Assembly (NCBI GenBank): GCA_000320605.2
Contig: KB445810.1
Coordinates: 315,722-379,721, forward strand
Direction: 5' to 3'
Source of the DNA: Gelatoporia subvermispora B
Taxonomy: Eukaryota; Basidiomycota; Agaricomycetes; Polyporales; Gelatoporiaceae
Length of the DNA stretch: 64,000 bases
Position numbers and translations under genes: made by a program. Under the pieces are notes generated by a model. The model saw only the letters and a list, made by a program, of their open reading frames with translations. It was not told the origin of the DNA and did no database searches. Shown in pieces: positions 1-10,737 of this stretch (its first letter is position 1; each line of letters begins with the position of its first letter).

Positions 1-78
1 GAGTCGCACACCTGCAATGTCGTGCGTCGACAGGCCGCGACGAAGAGATATTCCACCAGCAGAGTTGATATAAGCAGT

Positions 79-1231
79 TCACTTCCTCGCGAAGGTGATC
101 TAGTACGCGAGATCAGTAAGAAGCCGCCGAAGATCCAAATACAGAGCCATACCTTGATCTTGTTCTCGCCGTCGAGCTTGTAGTTGTGGAGCGCCTCCTT
201 GGCAACGGTTGCGCTTCCCTCGTCCAAGTATTCCACGAACGCGATGTCCTTCTTCGTCGGGATGAGACGCACTTCGTGGAGGTTCGGGTATCTGGCGAGA
301 TCGTTATCAGTCAAGACAAAGCCCTGTGCGCATGCAGCCGCGACGTACTGAGAGAAGAGGGCCATGAGCTGGTCCTTGCTGACGCTCTCTGGCAGATTTT
401 GCAGGAATAGAATCTTGTTCGGGGGGAGGTACTCGTCGGGCATCTGCACGTTGGGGCGCTTCGAGACCGGGACCGCGCCAGCGCCGTCCACTTTACCGCA
501 GTTAGCTACATGAGACAACGCATACACACGGAGGGAACACTCACCCTCCGCCGCGAGCCGCCGTTGCCGGAACTTCCGCTTGAGAGGGTTCGTGTACCGC
601 GTTTGCTCTGCAACAGGGCGTTAGCACGGGTGCATATAGTCAGCTGGCCAACGGGACTGCAACAGACGCACTCTTTTGCTCCATCCGCCGCGCCTTGTGC
701 GCGTCGTAGTTGTTCGCGTCCAGCCGCTTCACGACCGCGTCTGACCGCGACCGCGCGAACGAAATTTGCTAGCCCCTGATCAGCGCGCGACAGTGCGCAG
801 ATGACAATGCACGTACCATAGGCTTCGAGTACAGCGGGAACCCGCGGACCTCCTTCAGGGCCTTCTGCGCAGACTCGGCGGAATCGAACGACACGAACGC
901 CTGGCCGCGCATGCGCAGGTTGCTGTGCGCCACGACGTCAAGCACCTCGCCATACGTCTTGAACAAGCTGCGCAGCGACTGTTTGAGCACTGCACACACC
1001 GCGTCAGTACACACAAGACACATTTATAAGAGACATGCAGCACGCACCGGGGATCTTGATCTTCTCGTTGAGGTTTTGAATGTACAGCGTCTCGGAGATG
1101 TGCTCCGGCTCTTGCGACGGCTGTGGTGGTGCAGGTATCGTGCTGGGGATGGGAATTGGCGCCTGTACAACGCCCTGCATAGCGTTGGGATCGATGGGGG
1201 GCGCAGCGAGCGGTGCGGCGAGGTCGGACAT
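79..1231 (-). CDS. U1A/U2B''-type spliceosomal snRNP protein (two RRMs)
   Basis: Core spliceosomal RNA-binding protein of the U1A/U2B''/SNF family, which binds U1 or U2 snRNA stem-loops in the nucleus. The start at 1231 gives a proline-rich leader. RRM1 follows with RNP2 'ETLYIQNLNEKIKIP' and RNP1 'MRGQAFVSFDS'. After that come a basic linker (NNYDAHKARRMEQK, then NPLKRKFRQRR) and RRM2 (NKILFLQNLPESVSKDQLM ... DIAFVEYLDE). The protein ends with the family's typical 'KITFARK' tail; the stop codon is at 79-81. About six short introns are needed, for example one after the KIKIP codons near 1050, one after KPM near 820, and one at 101-152 just before ITFARK. All have GT-AG ends and restore frame. 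Two RRMs with this linker fit U1A and U2B'' equally well, so I give no symbol. Confidence 0.9.
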
Positions 1232-2213
1232 GGTCGAGAGGATGAGTTTGGGTGGACTCGGTGGTTCTGCAGCGAGCCAAGTTGCTCATACGCTCGTCTG
1301 AGCTTCGGCGCCTGCCGGGGACCTAAATTTGGTAAGCGCTTATGTCTTCGTCCTGCCCTCTGCCGTGCTCCGCCACCTCTATGCAATCGTATTTCACTGG
1401 ACTAACTAAGCTCTCGCTATCATCGATGAACGAAGAAGAAGAAAAAATCTTGACACATCGAACTACTCATCAAACGCTCGCCTACATCAACGCGGCATGA
1501 AGTTCAAAGTTACAATCCCGCCGGTCCTCTTGTGTGCACTGTTGCGAAAACAAACATACCTCTTGAGCTCTCTTGACTGAAATTACTTCTGGTGCCACCT
1601 AGGAGTTTACTGCCTTCCCGAAGACATATGGAAGTACCAAATACTTCTAAGCCTCGGCTGCAGATCTACTGTACCACCACACAGCAACGTAGCCCTGTAT
1701 TGCCTCAATCGGCGTGAGCGCAGGAACACGTCATGTCTGAATGAAGACTTTTGATGCAACAGCTGGTGTGTATCAGTACTGCGATCCAAGGATGACATTA
1801 CGACCACGCGTACGCCGCCGTAGTCTGTGCGTAAGTACCGGTGGCGGCTTGTGACTGCCTTGCTGCGGGACGCCGAGCCTTCTATGCTGGCTGTACACCT
1901 CGCGGCTGCGTAGTCGTTCTTCCAAAAGCGATGCAATGCAGGCCGTACACGCGGCACGCAGTACACAATGAGCAGTTGAATGGAAATACTCAATTCCTTA
2001 AAACGACTGCAAAAAGCGACAACAGAAGAACTTGAAATACAGTGGACGCTCAAGGCCATGCAGCACATACAGTAGGAGAATTACAACACGTATTACAAAT
2101 AATTCCGACAAGCACGTCCATGATACACACGAGTTCTTGAATCAGATGCGCAATAGGCGTTGTGGAGAACGGGACAGTATCGGAAATGGCCAGTGTACTT
2201 GGCGGAGGACGGA
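1232..2213. other. Intergenic, no gene seen
   Basis: This stretch separates the snRNP start from the 3' end of the MARVEL gene. The minus-strand open frame at 1607-2068 has no recognisable domain, no splice-supported extension and a composition unlike its neighbours. I see only a purine-rich run (gaagaagaagaaaaaa) near 1432. Confidence 0.5.
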
Positions 2214-3008
2214 TCACGCAATTAGCTGGCCGCGAAGACCATCGCCTCTGCGTGTGGCGGAAAATCCGCGCAAGAGTACGACGAAGAGCGTAAGCGTGAT
2301 GAGAGCACTGGCAAGTTTGGATCAGACCAGCGGATGGACGACGGTAGTGGACACCTACAACTCAATCCAGGCGAAGGCTTCAAGAGCGTTGAGCTGGCCA
2401 CAGTACAAGATACCGGTGTGTCTAGAGGTGTGAAGTGTGATCAGGGCGAGTCGATGCGACCGGACAGGAGGACGTACGAGCAGTTTAAGCCGCCACCAAG
2501 TGCATTCGTTATGGCAGCCGCGCCAGCGGTCCAGAACACCCATGTCAGGAATAAACTGGCACGGGAACAGAGTCAGTTCGGTTTCCCACACGGAAATTGT
2601 GAGGGCTGGGAACGTACAAGACACCATGGCTAAGCACACTAGTGAGGATAGAGCCTCCACTGGCTGAGTGAAAGAAGAGCGCGAGGTAGAAGATCGAGAA
2701 GAAGACGGTCCAGCAGGCGGTGAAGAGGAGAAAGCGTGCGCGGTCGCGAACGGAGGTCGACGGGAAGTTGTGGTGCGTGTTGTATTTGCCGACAAGCCAT
2801 CCGGAAATTGCGACCTGTGCCGTGCAGGGTGGTCCATGAGCCCAACGTTAACCCGACATAAATTGCAAGAAACACACCTCGATGATGCCGAAGAAGATGA
2901 TGAGCGAGAAGATGACTGTGAGACATGTCAGCCTGTCGCTGTGCACGCGATTGAGCCATGGTGCTCACTGGGGTGTCCCCTGCGCACGGCCGGGTCGTAG
3001 CTGACCAT
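2214..3008 (-). CDS. MARVEL-domain four-helix membrane protein
   Basis: Small tetraspan protein of the fungal MARVEL family, expected in the plasma membrane or endomembranes; its molecular role is not established. Exon 1 gives MVSYDPAVRRGHP. After a phase-1 intron comes the first helix (IIFSLIIFFGIIE). Another intron precedes 'VAISGWLVGKYNTHHNFPS', then 'VRDRARFLLFTACWTVFFS' with the second helix. A further intron leads to 'FLTWVFWTAGAAAITNALGG', and the next to 'GQLNALEAFAWIE'. The last exon adds a final helix (ALITLTLFVVLLRG) and a short arginine-rich tail, SATRRGDGLRGQLIA. Six exons joined by GT-AG introns give an uninterrupted frame ending at 2214-2216. No single open frame covers the gene, so it is easily missed. 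The NCS and GQLNALEAFAW signatures are typical of basidiomycete members. Confidence 0.85.
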
Positions 3009-3564
3009 TTTGTCAATTCAGGATATGAGTTGGGTAGATGAGATAGGTCGGAGGGTCGTGAAGGGCGTGAAGGCAAGAGGGGTCGTTAAAGCGTGAGGGA
3101 GAGCGGAGGCCTAGGCGGAGAGGGGAATTATGAACGGGCCCTGCGGCGCAAGCGGGCGGCTTTCGCATGCGCACGGCGGATTCAGTTCGTCCCACAACAG
3201 GCTGACCTGGGCTAACGCTACCGCCAGTGACTGAACGCGTGACGTCATTCCCACCACGGCCTAACTACGTGTTGGCCTTTCCGTGCTGTGCTTCCGTGTT
3301 TCGGATGGCCTATACTGACAGGATAACAATAGTTGCTAGTGCATTGTTTGGCTTTCTAGTGTCCCTCTATTCTACTCTCTTCACGTTTCATGCAGACTCA
3401 ACACCATCGACGAAACGCGAGATCTCCATTCTGTGAGACAATACATATAGCATGCTGGCAGTGTAATTGTACAAGTGCGAGTACGAGTTCGGTACGAGGT
3501 ATATCCAGAGGCCAAACCAAAAGTCAGTAAACAGTATCGGAAGTGCACCAGCTACGTGGTGACA
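3009..3564. other. Intergenic, no gene seen
   Basis: Between two minus-strand genes: the promoter of the MARVEL gene and the 3' flank of the LysM gene. The short plus-strand frame at 3227-3436 has no supporting features. Confidence 0.5.
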
Positions 3565-4354
3565 TTAGAATCTGACAGCAACACGCTCGGGTAAACAAAT
3601 CAGTTGCCCCTCAGTCAGCTTGTCGCACTCCAGTCCCGGGTTGACCTCGCGCACTTTGTCCACCGTGGATCCGCGGGTCTGCGACAGACCCCAGCATGTG
3701 TCTCCCTGCTGCACACGATACACTTCGGTTGAATTCGGGCAGAGTCTCGACAGCGGGGGGTCTATCGCACTGGGCGAGTGCACGAGTCGGATGACAAGGA
3801 GTAGCACCACGACGACCAAAAGGAAGAACGGAAACATCATGCGGTAGGAGCTTATTTGGCTCCCACGAGACGCAGAATGTGGGGGATAGCTCTATGAAAG
3901 CCAGACGGCGTTATATGAAGGGCCAGTGATCGGCGGGCATAGGCACGTACGGGGTCTGCGGCTAAGGGCTGGTAACCGTCTGCGCGCGCAGGGGCAGCCT
4001 CGAGATCGTCGCCCTCATCCGCGGCCTCATCGGGCTGGCTCACGACTTGAGGTGTTCCAGAGACTGTCAGAGTTTCATGGAGCTCAGTAAATGTCTTGTT
4101 CGTGGTCGGCAAGCGATACAGCGAGGCTGTTTACGCACCTCTGCGCATTTCGCCATAGCTTGCTCCTTCTGGGCCCTCCCAAAGCGTGCCATCTTGGTCA
4201 CGGAAGTGATACTTGCCCGTGTCGGCATCGTAGCCTACCCTTTTCATGCCCTCGGGTAGTCGATAGTCATCCTGTAGCACATCGCGCTCGCGTGAGCACA
4301 ATCTCGGCGGAGACGTGGCAGATATACCTCATCGTATTGCGTCCAACGGCCCAT
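3565..4354 (-). CDS. Membrane-anchored single-LysM (CBM50) protein
   Basis: Exon 1 encodes MGRWTQYDE. An intron ending in 'ctacag' joins it to DDYRLPEGMKRVGYDADTG, then KYHFRDQDGTLWEGPEGA and SYGEMRR. The middle exon gives an acidic stretch (DEAADEGDDLEAAPARADGY), then QPLAADPVRAYARRSLALHI. An intron with donor GTCTGG, ending 'aaataag', joins this to SYRMMFPFFLLVVVVLLLVI, one strong transmembrane helix. A single LysM module follows (VYRVQQGDTCWGLSQTRG ... NPGLECDKLTEGQLICLP). There is no signal peptide. The order of soluble N-terminus, helix and LysM implies a type II protein with the chitin-binding LysM outside the cell or in a secretory lumen. LysM domains bind chitin or peptidoglycan; that this one does is inferred. 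The start at 4354 fits the family's MGRWTQYDE opening. Confidence 0.85.
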
Positions 4355-4655
4355 GAGATGTTTTTGTTATGCGGCGAGTGCGTTCTTGGGCGTGTCGAGG
4401 AGCTGGAAGATGGGGAGCTGTGCATCAGACATTGTGCTGCAAGGGGGCTAGGCGTCTGTGGCGGCAGGGGATGCCGAGTGGAGGCCGAGCTGGCTCTCGC
4501 GTGTGTGGGCCAGGGTGCATGCGACCCTGCGGTCTTCTGCGGGTCCTGGCCCAGTGGCTGGTGGGCCTCGCTCAGTCTCCGCACGCTCCTGCAAACGCTC
4601 TGCGTGACGTCTGACAGAAATGCGAATTCCACACCTGGATATGAACCGCGTGTCG

Positions 4656-4664
4656 TATATATAA
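4656..4664 (+). promoter_or_regulatory. TATA-like element upstream of malic enzyme
   Basis: TATATATAA lies 88-96 nt before the malic enzyme ATG at 4752, inside the 397 bp divergent interval shared with the LysM gene. The placement suits a core promoter for the plus-strand gene with a short 5' UTR. No transcript evidence is available. Confidence 0.4.
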
Positions 4665-4751
4665 CTCCCTCAGCGCCATGCTCGTCGTCGCGAACTCTAC
4701 CTCGATTTCACCCCCACTAATCCGCACTGAGCGTCCTCGTGAGCCTCCGCG

Positions 4752-7045
4752 ATGTCGACGGCGACGAGCAAGGTTATGCGCGTGGCGCTGCGCGGAGACA
4801 GCATCCTCACCCATCCGCGATTCAACAAAGGCACCGGGTTCTCCACCGCAGAGCGCAAGGCGTTTGGCCTCACCGGGCGGCTCCCATTCTGCGTCAATAC
4901 GCTTGAGGAGCAATGCGTCCGCGCATACGACCAGCTCCTCGTTCGAGAGGAACCCATTCGGAAGAACTCCTTCCTCCAGAGTCTGAAGGACCAGAACTGG
5001 GTCTTGTACTATGGTCTCCTCACGAGGCATCTGAAGGAGCTCATCCCGATCATCTACACGCCGACTCAGGTAAGTAATGTTTCGATATACTCTTGGATGT
5101 CGGCGCCTGCGATACCTCTCTTGTCGAATTGCACGCATATATCGAGTGATGTCTCCGAGTTTGAGGCGCTGATCGATGTCGATCTAGGCAGATGCAATCG
5201 CGAACTATTCGCATTTATTCCGACGCAGCGAAGGGATGTATTTGACATTCCCGAACGAAGAGACTATGGAGCGCGACTTCCTCGAGCAAACGAAAGGTCG
5301 CGATATTCAGCTCTTTGTCGTTTCAGACGCGGAAGCAATCCTGGGCATTGGCGACCAGGGAGTCGGGGTGAGTCCTCCCTCACTGGATTTGCATTCTGTG
5401 TCTGAATTCAAACTGACTGTCACCCCAGGGTATCGGCGTGCGTTCTATTTGTATTTCTTAGGCACTAAGAGAACCGAATTATATTGACAACCTTCCAGAT
5501 CGCAACGGCCAAATCTGCCATTTACACGTGAGCTTTTACCGGCCGATCGCAGAGATCTATAGATTGACTTTTAGCATATAGTCTTCTTGCCGGGATCGAT
5601 CCTTCGAAGGCGGTTAGTGTCACTCTGGATGTGGGTACGGACAACCAGGGTCTGCTCAATGACCCTCTCTATGTGGTAGGTCGCTGTCCCTATATCGCGT
5701 ATTGTATCTCACATCTATCAAAGGGCTGGCCGAACAAACGCATTCGTGGAGCGGCTTATGATCGATTCGTAGACAAGTGAGGACAATTCTTTCCAACCTT
5801 GAAATAATATAAACTTGAACTAAACTACTACTTAGATTTGTGCAATTAGTCCGTAAACACCACCCGCACAGCCTGCTGCACTTCGAGGACTTTGGAATCG
5901 GCAACGCCAAGAGGCTTCTCGATCTCTATCACGACAAACACGCGGTGTTCAATGACGACATGTCAGCCCGCTCCCCTCACCCTACACAGATTGAATTGCT
6001 CACAGAGTTTCTAGCCAAGGTACGGGCGCAGTCACCCTCGCCGCCCTCACGTCTGCAGTTGGCGTTACCAAATCGAAGCTCTCCGACCAGCGCATCGTCG
6101 TCTACGGCGCAGGCACCGCGGGGCTCGGCATCACGCGCCAGTTGCGTGACGGTATCATGGCGATCGACCGGCTCTCCGAGGCAGACGCGAACAAGAAATT
6201 CTTCCTGCTCGACCGCTTCGGGCTCATCAAGCAGTCGCTCGGGTCGTCGAAGATCCGCCCCGACGTCCGCGAGTTCGTGCGCCCCGACGCGGAGTGGGCG
6301 GACGCATCGGCGAACGAGCGCGGCGAGGTCGGTTTGCTCGAGGTCGTGAAGAAGGTGAAGCCGACGGTGCTCGTGGGGTGCTCGACGCAGGCGGGCGCGT
6401 TCACCGAGGAGGTCGTGAAGGAGATGGCCAAGCACACGGAAAGGCCAATCATCTTCCCCCTGTCGAACCCCAGCAGGCTCGTCGAGGTCCACCCAAGTGA
6501 CGCGAATGACTGGACCGGCGGGAAGGCGCTGCTGGCGACGGGTAGCCCGTTCCCGCCGTGTAAGCAGCCGAATGGCAAGGAATATGTGTACGCTTCCCTT
6601 CACTTTCGGCCTACGCTCGTTGCTGATCTCATCTACTCTCATGCAGCATCGCGGAGTGTAACAGTGAGTACTTGCTATTTCGCAATCGCGCCATGGCTTG
6701 TCTAACGAGAGTATCGTACCAGACGCACTCATATATCCCGGACTCGGCTACGGCGCCATGATCACTCAGGCCTCCATCATGACCGACACCATGATCATCG
6801 CCGGCGCACGGCGCCTCGCTTCTCTCTCTCCCGCACTCAAAGATCCGGACAATGCACTCCTCCCGGACTTTTCAGAAGCCAAGCACGTGAACTTCGAGGT
6901 TGCGGTCGCCGTTGCGGAGCAGGCCATTACGGAAGGCAGTGCAGGCGTCGAATGGAGGAAGGAGGATATCAGGGAGAAGATCCGCGAGAACATGTGGATC
7001 CCGGAGTACGCGAAGTTTGTCTACGACGAGCGCGGTGAGAAGTAG
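4752..7045 (+). CDS. MAE1: NAD-dependent malic enzyme
   Basis: Oxidatively decarboxylates malate to pyruvate, producing NAD(P)H. The N-terminal domain has 'NKGTGFSTAERKAFGLTGRL', 'YDQLLVREEPIRKNSFLQSL' and the conserved 'ELIPIIYTPTQ'. Later exons carry 'VVSDAEAILGIGDQGVG', 'EDFGIGNAKRLLDLYHDKHA', then VFNDD joined by an intron to QGTGAVTLAAL. The Rossmann motif 'RIVVYGAGTAGLGITRQL' follows, then 'PIIFPLSNPSRLVEVHPSD' and a C-terminus ending in DERGEK. Several short introns (for example after YTPTQ and in the NDD|QGTG junction) interrupt the gene. The metal- and malate-binding residues in EDFG and FNDD are present. The FPLSNPS stretch is typical of the NAD-linked group, but I cannot exclude NADP use. 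Whether it is mitochondrial is unclear, since no obvious presequence precedes MSTATSKVMR. Confidence 0.93.
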
Positions 7046-7394
7046 AGTGCGCTGAGATGATCCTTAGACGCATGGACATTATCGTAGCACTCTGCTGGCT
7101 GGGGACTTAGATCACTGTAACATCGTGTAGATTCAAGTTAGATGGACTTTGGGACCATACTCCGCTCTTGATCCCTATTTTCGATAAATATATGTCGAAA
7201 AGGACTCTCCACTGTACAGGTGCTCAGAGTCGCATAATTTCGAGGCGCCAAACGAAATCACACCAAATTTCTGTCGATCTCTGAGCTACTTAAGAGGCGC
7301 AGACTGCGAATTTTCCACTGTGTACAGGCGAGCACTCGAATTAGAGAGTAATTACTGTACGCTCTAGTTCCATCTCCTTCGCAACACCGTAATT

Positions 7395-8806
7395 CTATGA
7401 CATCCGTGGTCGTTTGGTAGGATTAGCCTCCTGTGAATTAGAGTTATCATCGACATCGCTGTCGGAATCTGAATAGTCGTCTCTGCTCCTCTTCGTCTGA
7501 ACAACGGTCAAGGTACTGGATCTATCTGACGCCAACAGAGTTCACCTATGAAGTCTCGCTCTTTCTTGCTCCGCCTCCGCATCCAAATCTAGGCCAAATG
7601 TTAGTGATGTTAGGCGCAATACATAGCGATGCACGACGCGAACAACGTACCGGTCTTATTCCGGAAGTACCAAGCAGAGAAACTGTCGATTGTCCTATGT
7701 GGAAACTATGATCATCAGATCGTAGCTCCTAACAGGTGGCCGTTGATCTATGGCTCACCTGCTTGTGCAAAGGTGCCCATTTATCCTTCTTAGACATGCT
7801 ATGCCAGGACGTCGTAGATGCCATGCGAGTGACCGCAGCAGACCATTCGGCTTCTGTGAACCGACTAGGGGAAACTACTTTGTTACCCTCATCCGACGAG
7901 ACATATTCTGCAGAGTCCATTGCTTGGCCGTGGTTACCCTTCTCGACATCTGTCCTCACGAGAGGCTTTTGTGCGCGTGCCGCAGATAGGACCTGGGCAG
8001 GTGTCCAAATTGTGAGACGGTCGCTCCACCACCTCGACCAGGGTGTCTGGGAGTGATGCGGAGCCTAGGACACAGCTTTCAGTCCGCATCTCATAATGAG
8101 GATGACAGTACGAACCCTCTCCGCAAGTTTGTCGCACAACTGCTGTCTCGAGAGTTCGGGACGACGATTCAACTTCCATAAAATGTATCTCAGGCCGAAG
8201 AGGACGTCTTTATGTGTGAGTTTTATGCCGCGACCATAGCTCTCCGAATGAAGCGGTGGGGAGGAAGGGCACGAGGTCGGTATTGATGGTAGGTAGATGT
8301 ATTTAGATCCAGCTGTCATGAGGGAGGATACAACCCGTTGATCATCCGCATCGCCGGTTTCAGAGACGTAGCTCGTGTCTTGGAACTATTTCTCTCGAGG
8401 ACGCCGCTCGCACTGGGAAGCCTTCGAAATCGAAAGCTCTGTGAGAGTGTCCGCTACCTGGGCATGTGCTGTCGTTGGCGCCCTGGGCTTTGTAATGCTA
8501 GTGGTCTCGGTTTGTTGGTGTAGGCCGCCGGCAAGGTGTTCGATATAGAAACGTCGCCAGCTCTCGGACGACCGTCCATTGACCTGAAATTACTCACGCT
8601 AGTACAACTGTGCGTGGACACGGTATATAACCCACCCCATCCAGGTCCTCCAAGACATACGCGAACCCTTTCGATGTTCGGAGAGCGCTTCGAAGAGCCT
8701 GGACGAAGATGTTTGTATCCGGATCAGCGCGACGGTCGTATGAGGGCACTGGTATCGTAGCGTTCGAAGAGTGGTATAATGAAGCACGTTTCCCCATGTC
8801 GGGCAA
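7395..8806 (-). CDS. Rap1-Myb-like multi-repeat nuclear protein (5' end uncertain)
   Basis: I do not know a named homologue. Joining exons gives three segments resembling the Rap1-type Myb repeat (long helical region, then H/W-rich 'SWxxxxxxxL'). Repeat A ends VNGRSSESWRRFYIEHL near 8535-8583. Repeat B runs GIKLTHKDVLFGLRYILWKL to PHHSQTPWSRWWSDRL (about 8035-8240). Repeat C runs SRFTEAEWSAAVTRM to HKQTIDSFSAWYFRNK (about 7680-7865). The tail is acidic and serine-rich and ends TKRPRMS, a probable nuclear localisation signal, with the stop at 7395-7397. In-frame GT-AG introns connect all of this, including one (gtagcgg...aaatag, phase 0) that removes an apparent in-frame stop near 8390. The exons from 8583 downstream are solid. 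The first exon, up to about 8806, does not splice cleanly into repeat A, so the true start is unresolved. A role at DNA or telomeres is only an inference from the repeat type. Confidence 0.55.
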
Positions 8807-9329
8807 CTCAGCAAAGATATCGGCCAGAGCTCATCGGCGACCCCTTTAGGAAGAACGGCGAAAAAAATGCATCACCCTAGCGCTTGTATCGTAAATCCAA
8901 ATCTGAAGTTGCAATACGGCATTCACGTAAGGAAGGTCCACAAAGGTGGGAAGCTGGTCACGGTGAATTCAACTACATATGAAATGTATCGTCACCGTTG
9001 CCAGTGTGTATTAGAAGCGTACTCGTCCTGGTTTAGTTCAAGCGGTTGGTTGCCACCCTCAACTTGGCGTAGCCAAATTTTCTCCACCTGTGTGTGTTAT
9101 TATGGAAGTAGGCCAAACGAAGATCGAAAAGGTCAGACAAGATTACTGTCCAACCTTCATCTGCATTTTTGCTTCTATGTAACCTACTTAATGATGTGGG
9201 CTCTAGAGAGAACTCGAGCTACCTCGCGCGGACTCTGCAGCTTCAGGCATTCCAACATGCCTGTCTCACATACGTTGTATATGAGCATACAGAGACGCAA
9301 AAAATGAGCACCTTTACGAGTGAGTAGGT

Positions 9330-9768
9330 TCATCGGATGTTCATGTTACGGTACCGGCCGTACTGATTGATGGCCGTGAAAACAAGACGATGTACTGATG
9401 TGGTACCTGGAGCCTCAGCACGACGCTCGGTGGATACACGACGAACCAATGGGCTAGCAAAATTGGCAACATAAAAGCGTCGCCAGCTCTCGCTCGATCT
9501 TCCGTTGACCTATCGAGTCGTGAGCCGCAGATACGTATCTTTTGGAGATACCTTACCCTATCGAGGCCCTTCAGAACCTCCGGTATACCTTGCGAGGATC
9601 GAAGAGCTCCTTGTAGAGACTTGACGAGAGCGATGACGTCTGTGTTAAGATGCACTTGTTGCTTGTTGCGAGGGTTCTGATGAGGTCGTCGCTGACGACT
9701 GAGGAGATGAGAAAAGCTGCCCCATTTGTTGCCGCGTCTGGAGGAGGAAAAAGCGAGTGACCAGACAA
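9330..9768 (-). pseudogene. Truncated paralogue of the adjacent Rap1-Myb-like gene
   Basis: A diverged copy of the first Myb-like repeat of the neighbouring gene. Its exon gives SSLSSSLYKELFDPRK; a GTATAC donor and 'gatag' acceptor then join VNGRSSESWRRFYVANFA. That is nearly the same repeat end as VNGRSSESWRRFYIEHL next door, and the nucleotide identity around 'gccagctctcg' (8557 and 9490) is obvious by eye. The frame then stops at 9330-9332, and nothing like repeats B or C, or the nuclear-signal tail, follows. Upstream, both copies share the motif 'tacggcat(t/c)cacgtaag' (8914 and 9851), so the duplication once covered more exons. I call it a pseudogene or decaying fragment; a short expressed gene is the alternative. 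Confidence 0.5.
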
Positions 9769-10737
9769 TGGGCTGTGCCTTTATGACAATTGCGCAAATC
9801 GGCAGGGTGGAGGATCTCTCGTAACGATGGAACACCGGGGGGGAATGACATACGGCATCCACGTAAGAACGAGACGTGGGGCCTTGTTGCCCGTCTGCTA
9901 GAAGCCCAAGGAAACGCTGAGTGTATGGTCATTTTGCTTGTCTGGGATAGTTGGCATCATGAGCTGCTGTCATTGTTCCTTGAAGGTGATTCCAGCCAGA
10001 GGGGCTGCGTGATTGTACGAGAAAATATGCGAACAAGGGGTCGCTCGAGGTGCGAATTAGATAGAACACGCACCAGAACTTCAAGTTGCAAGCAGTTTGG
10101 GCAGCTTATCGTCGTTGAGGCGAATGCACTGCTGTCTTCTGATCATGACCCGAGTGCCATTTAACGGCACATACGCATCTGACGGGCCAATGAGTCCTCA
10201 AATTCTACAGACACGCCGACCCGCGCAGAGAAGCCGGACCATCGCCACCTGTCCGTGACTCGTGTGTTAGCGCTATCGCAGCATCCACGGTACGGTCTTG
10301 TGGATGAGAATCATAACACGACTATGCTACGATGCATGTCGGTTCCAGATGTTACATCGAGAACGTGTTCGTTTGAGGGAAACAATTGACTCCGTATGAC
10401 GCCAACCTGAGACACTCAGCCTGGTCATGCAGATTCACGATCATGGGCGAGATCAGCGGAGTACATGACCCCGGTCCCGTATTATCGGATGTGAGGAGGC
10501 TCTCCGCATGAACAGTGAAGTCAAACGCGGTTCAATGAGTCGATATTGCGGCTTACGAGATACTTCACAGGATCATGCTTTCACTGCACTGGCAGGACCT
10601 GAACGACTCGTTGATGGCGCCGAGGCGAAAGTGTCAGGCTCACGAATGCGTGACCGTGTCGCGTTTGCCGCCGGTAAACGCGCATGCAGATAATTAGTCT
10701 GTTGGCCACCCAGTTCTCTACTTCCGACTCCTTTGCG
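9769..10737. other. Intergenic; degenerate 5' part of the duplicate, then importin promoter
   Basis: The minus strand from 9769 to about 9930 still shows weak matches to the upstream part of the Rap1-like gene (SYVDAVCHS versus PYVNAVLQL). Beyond that, to 10737, I see no coding signal; it should contain the promoter of the importin gene. Confidence 0.4.

Noticed and set aside
1607..2068. 153-codon minus frame between the snRNP and MARVEL genes
   Set aside because: No domain, no signal or membrane pattern, no exon joins, and atypical composition.
8365..8400. In-frame TAG in the Rap1-like gene, read first as a nonsense mutation
   Set aside because: A phase-0 GT-AG intron (gtagcgg to aaatag, about 63 nt) spans it and restores a continuous frame, so no lesion is needed there.
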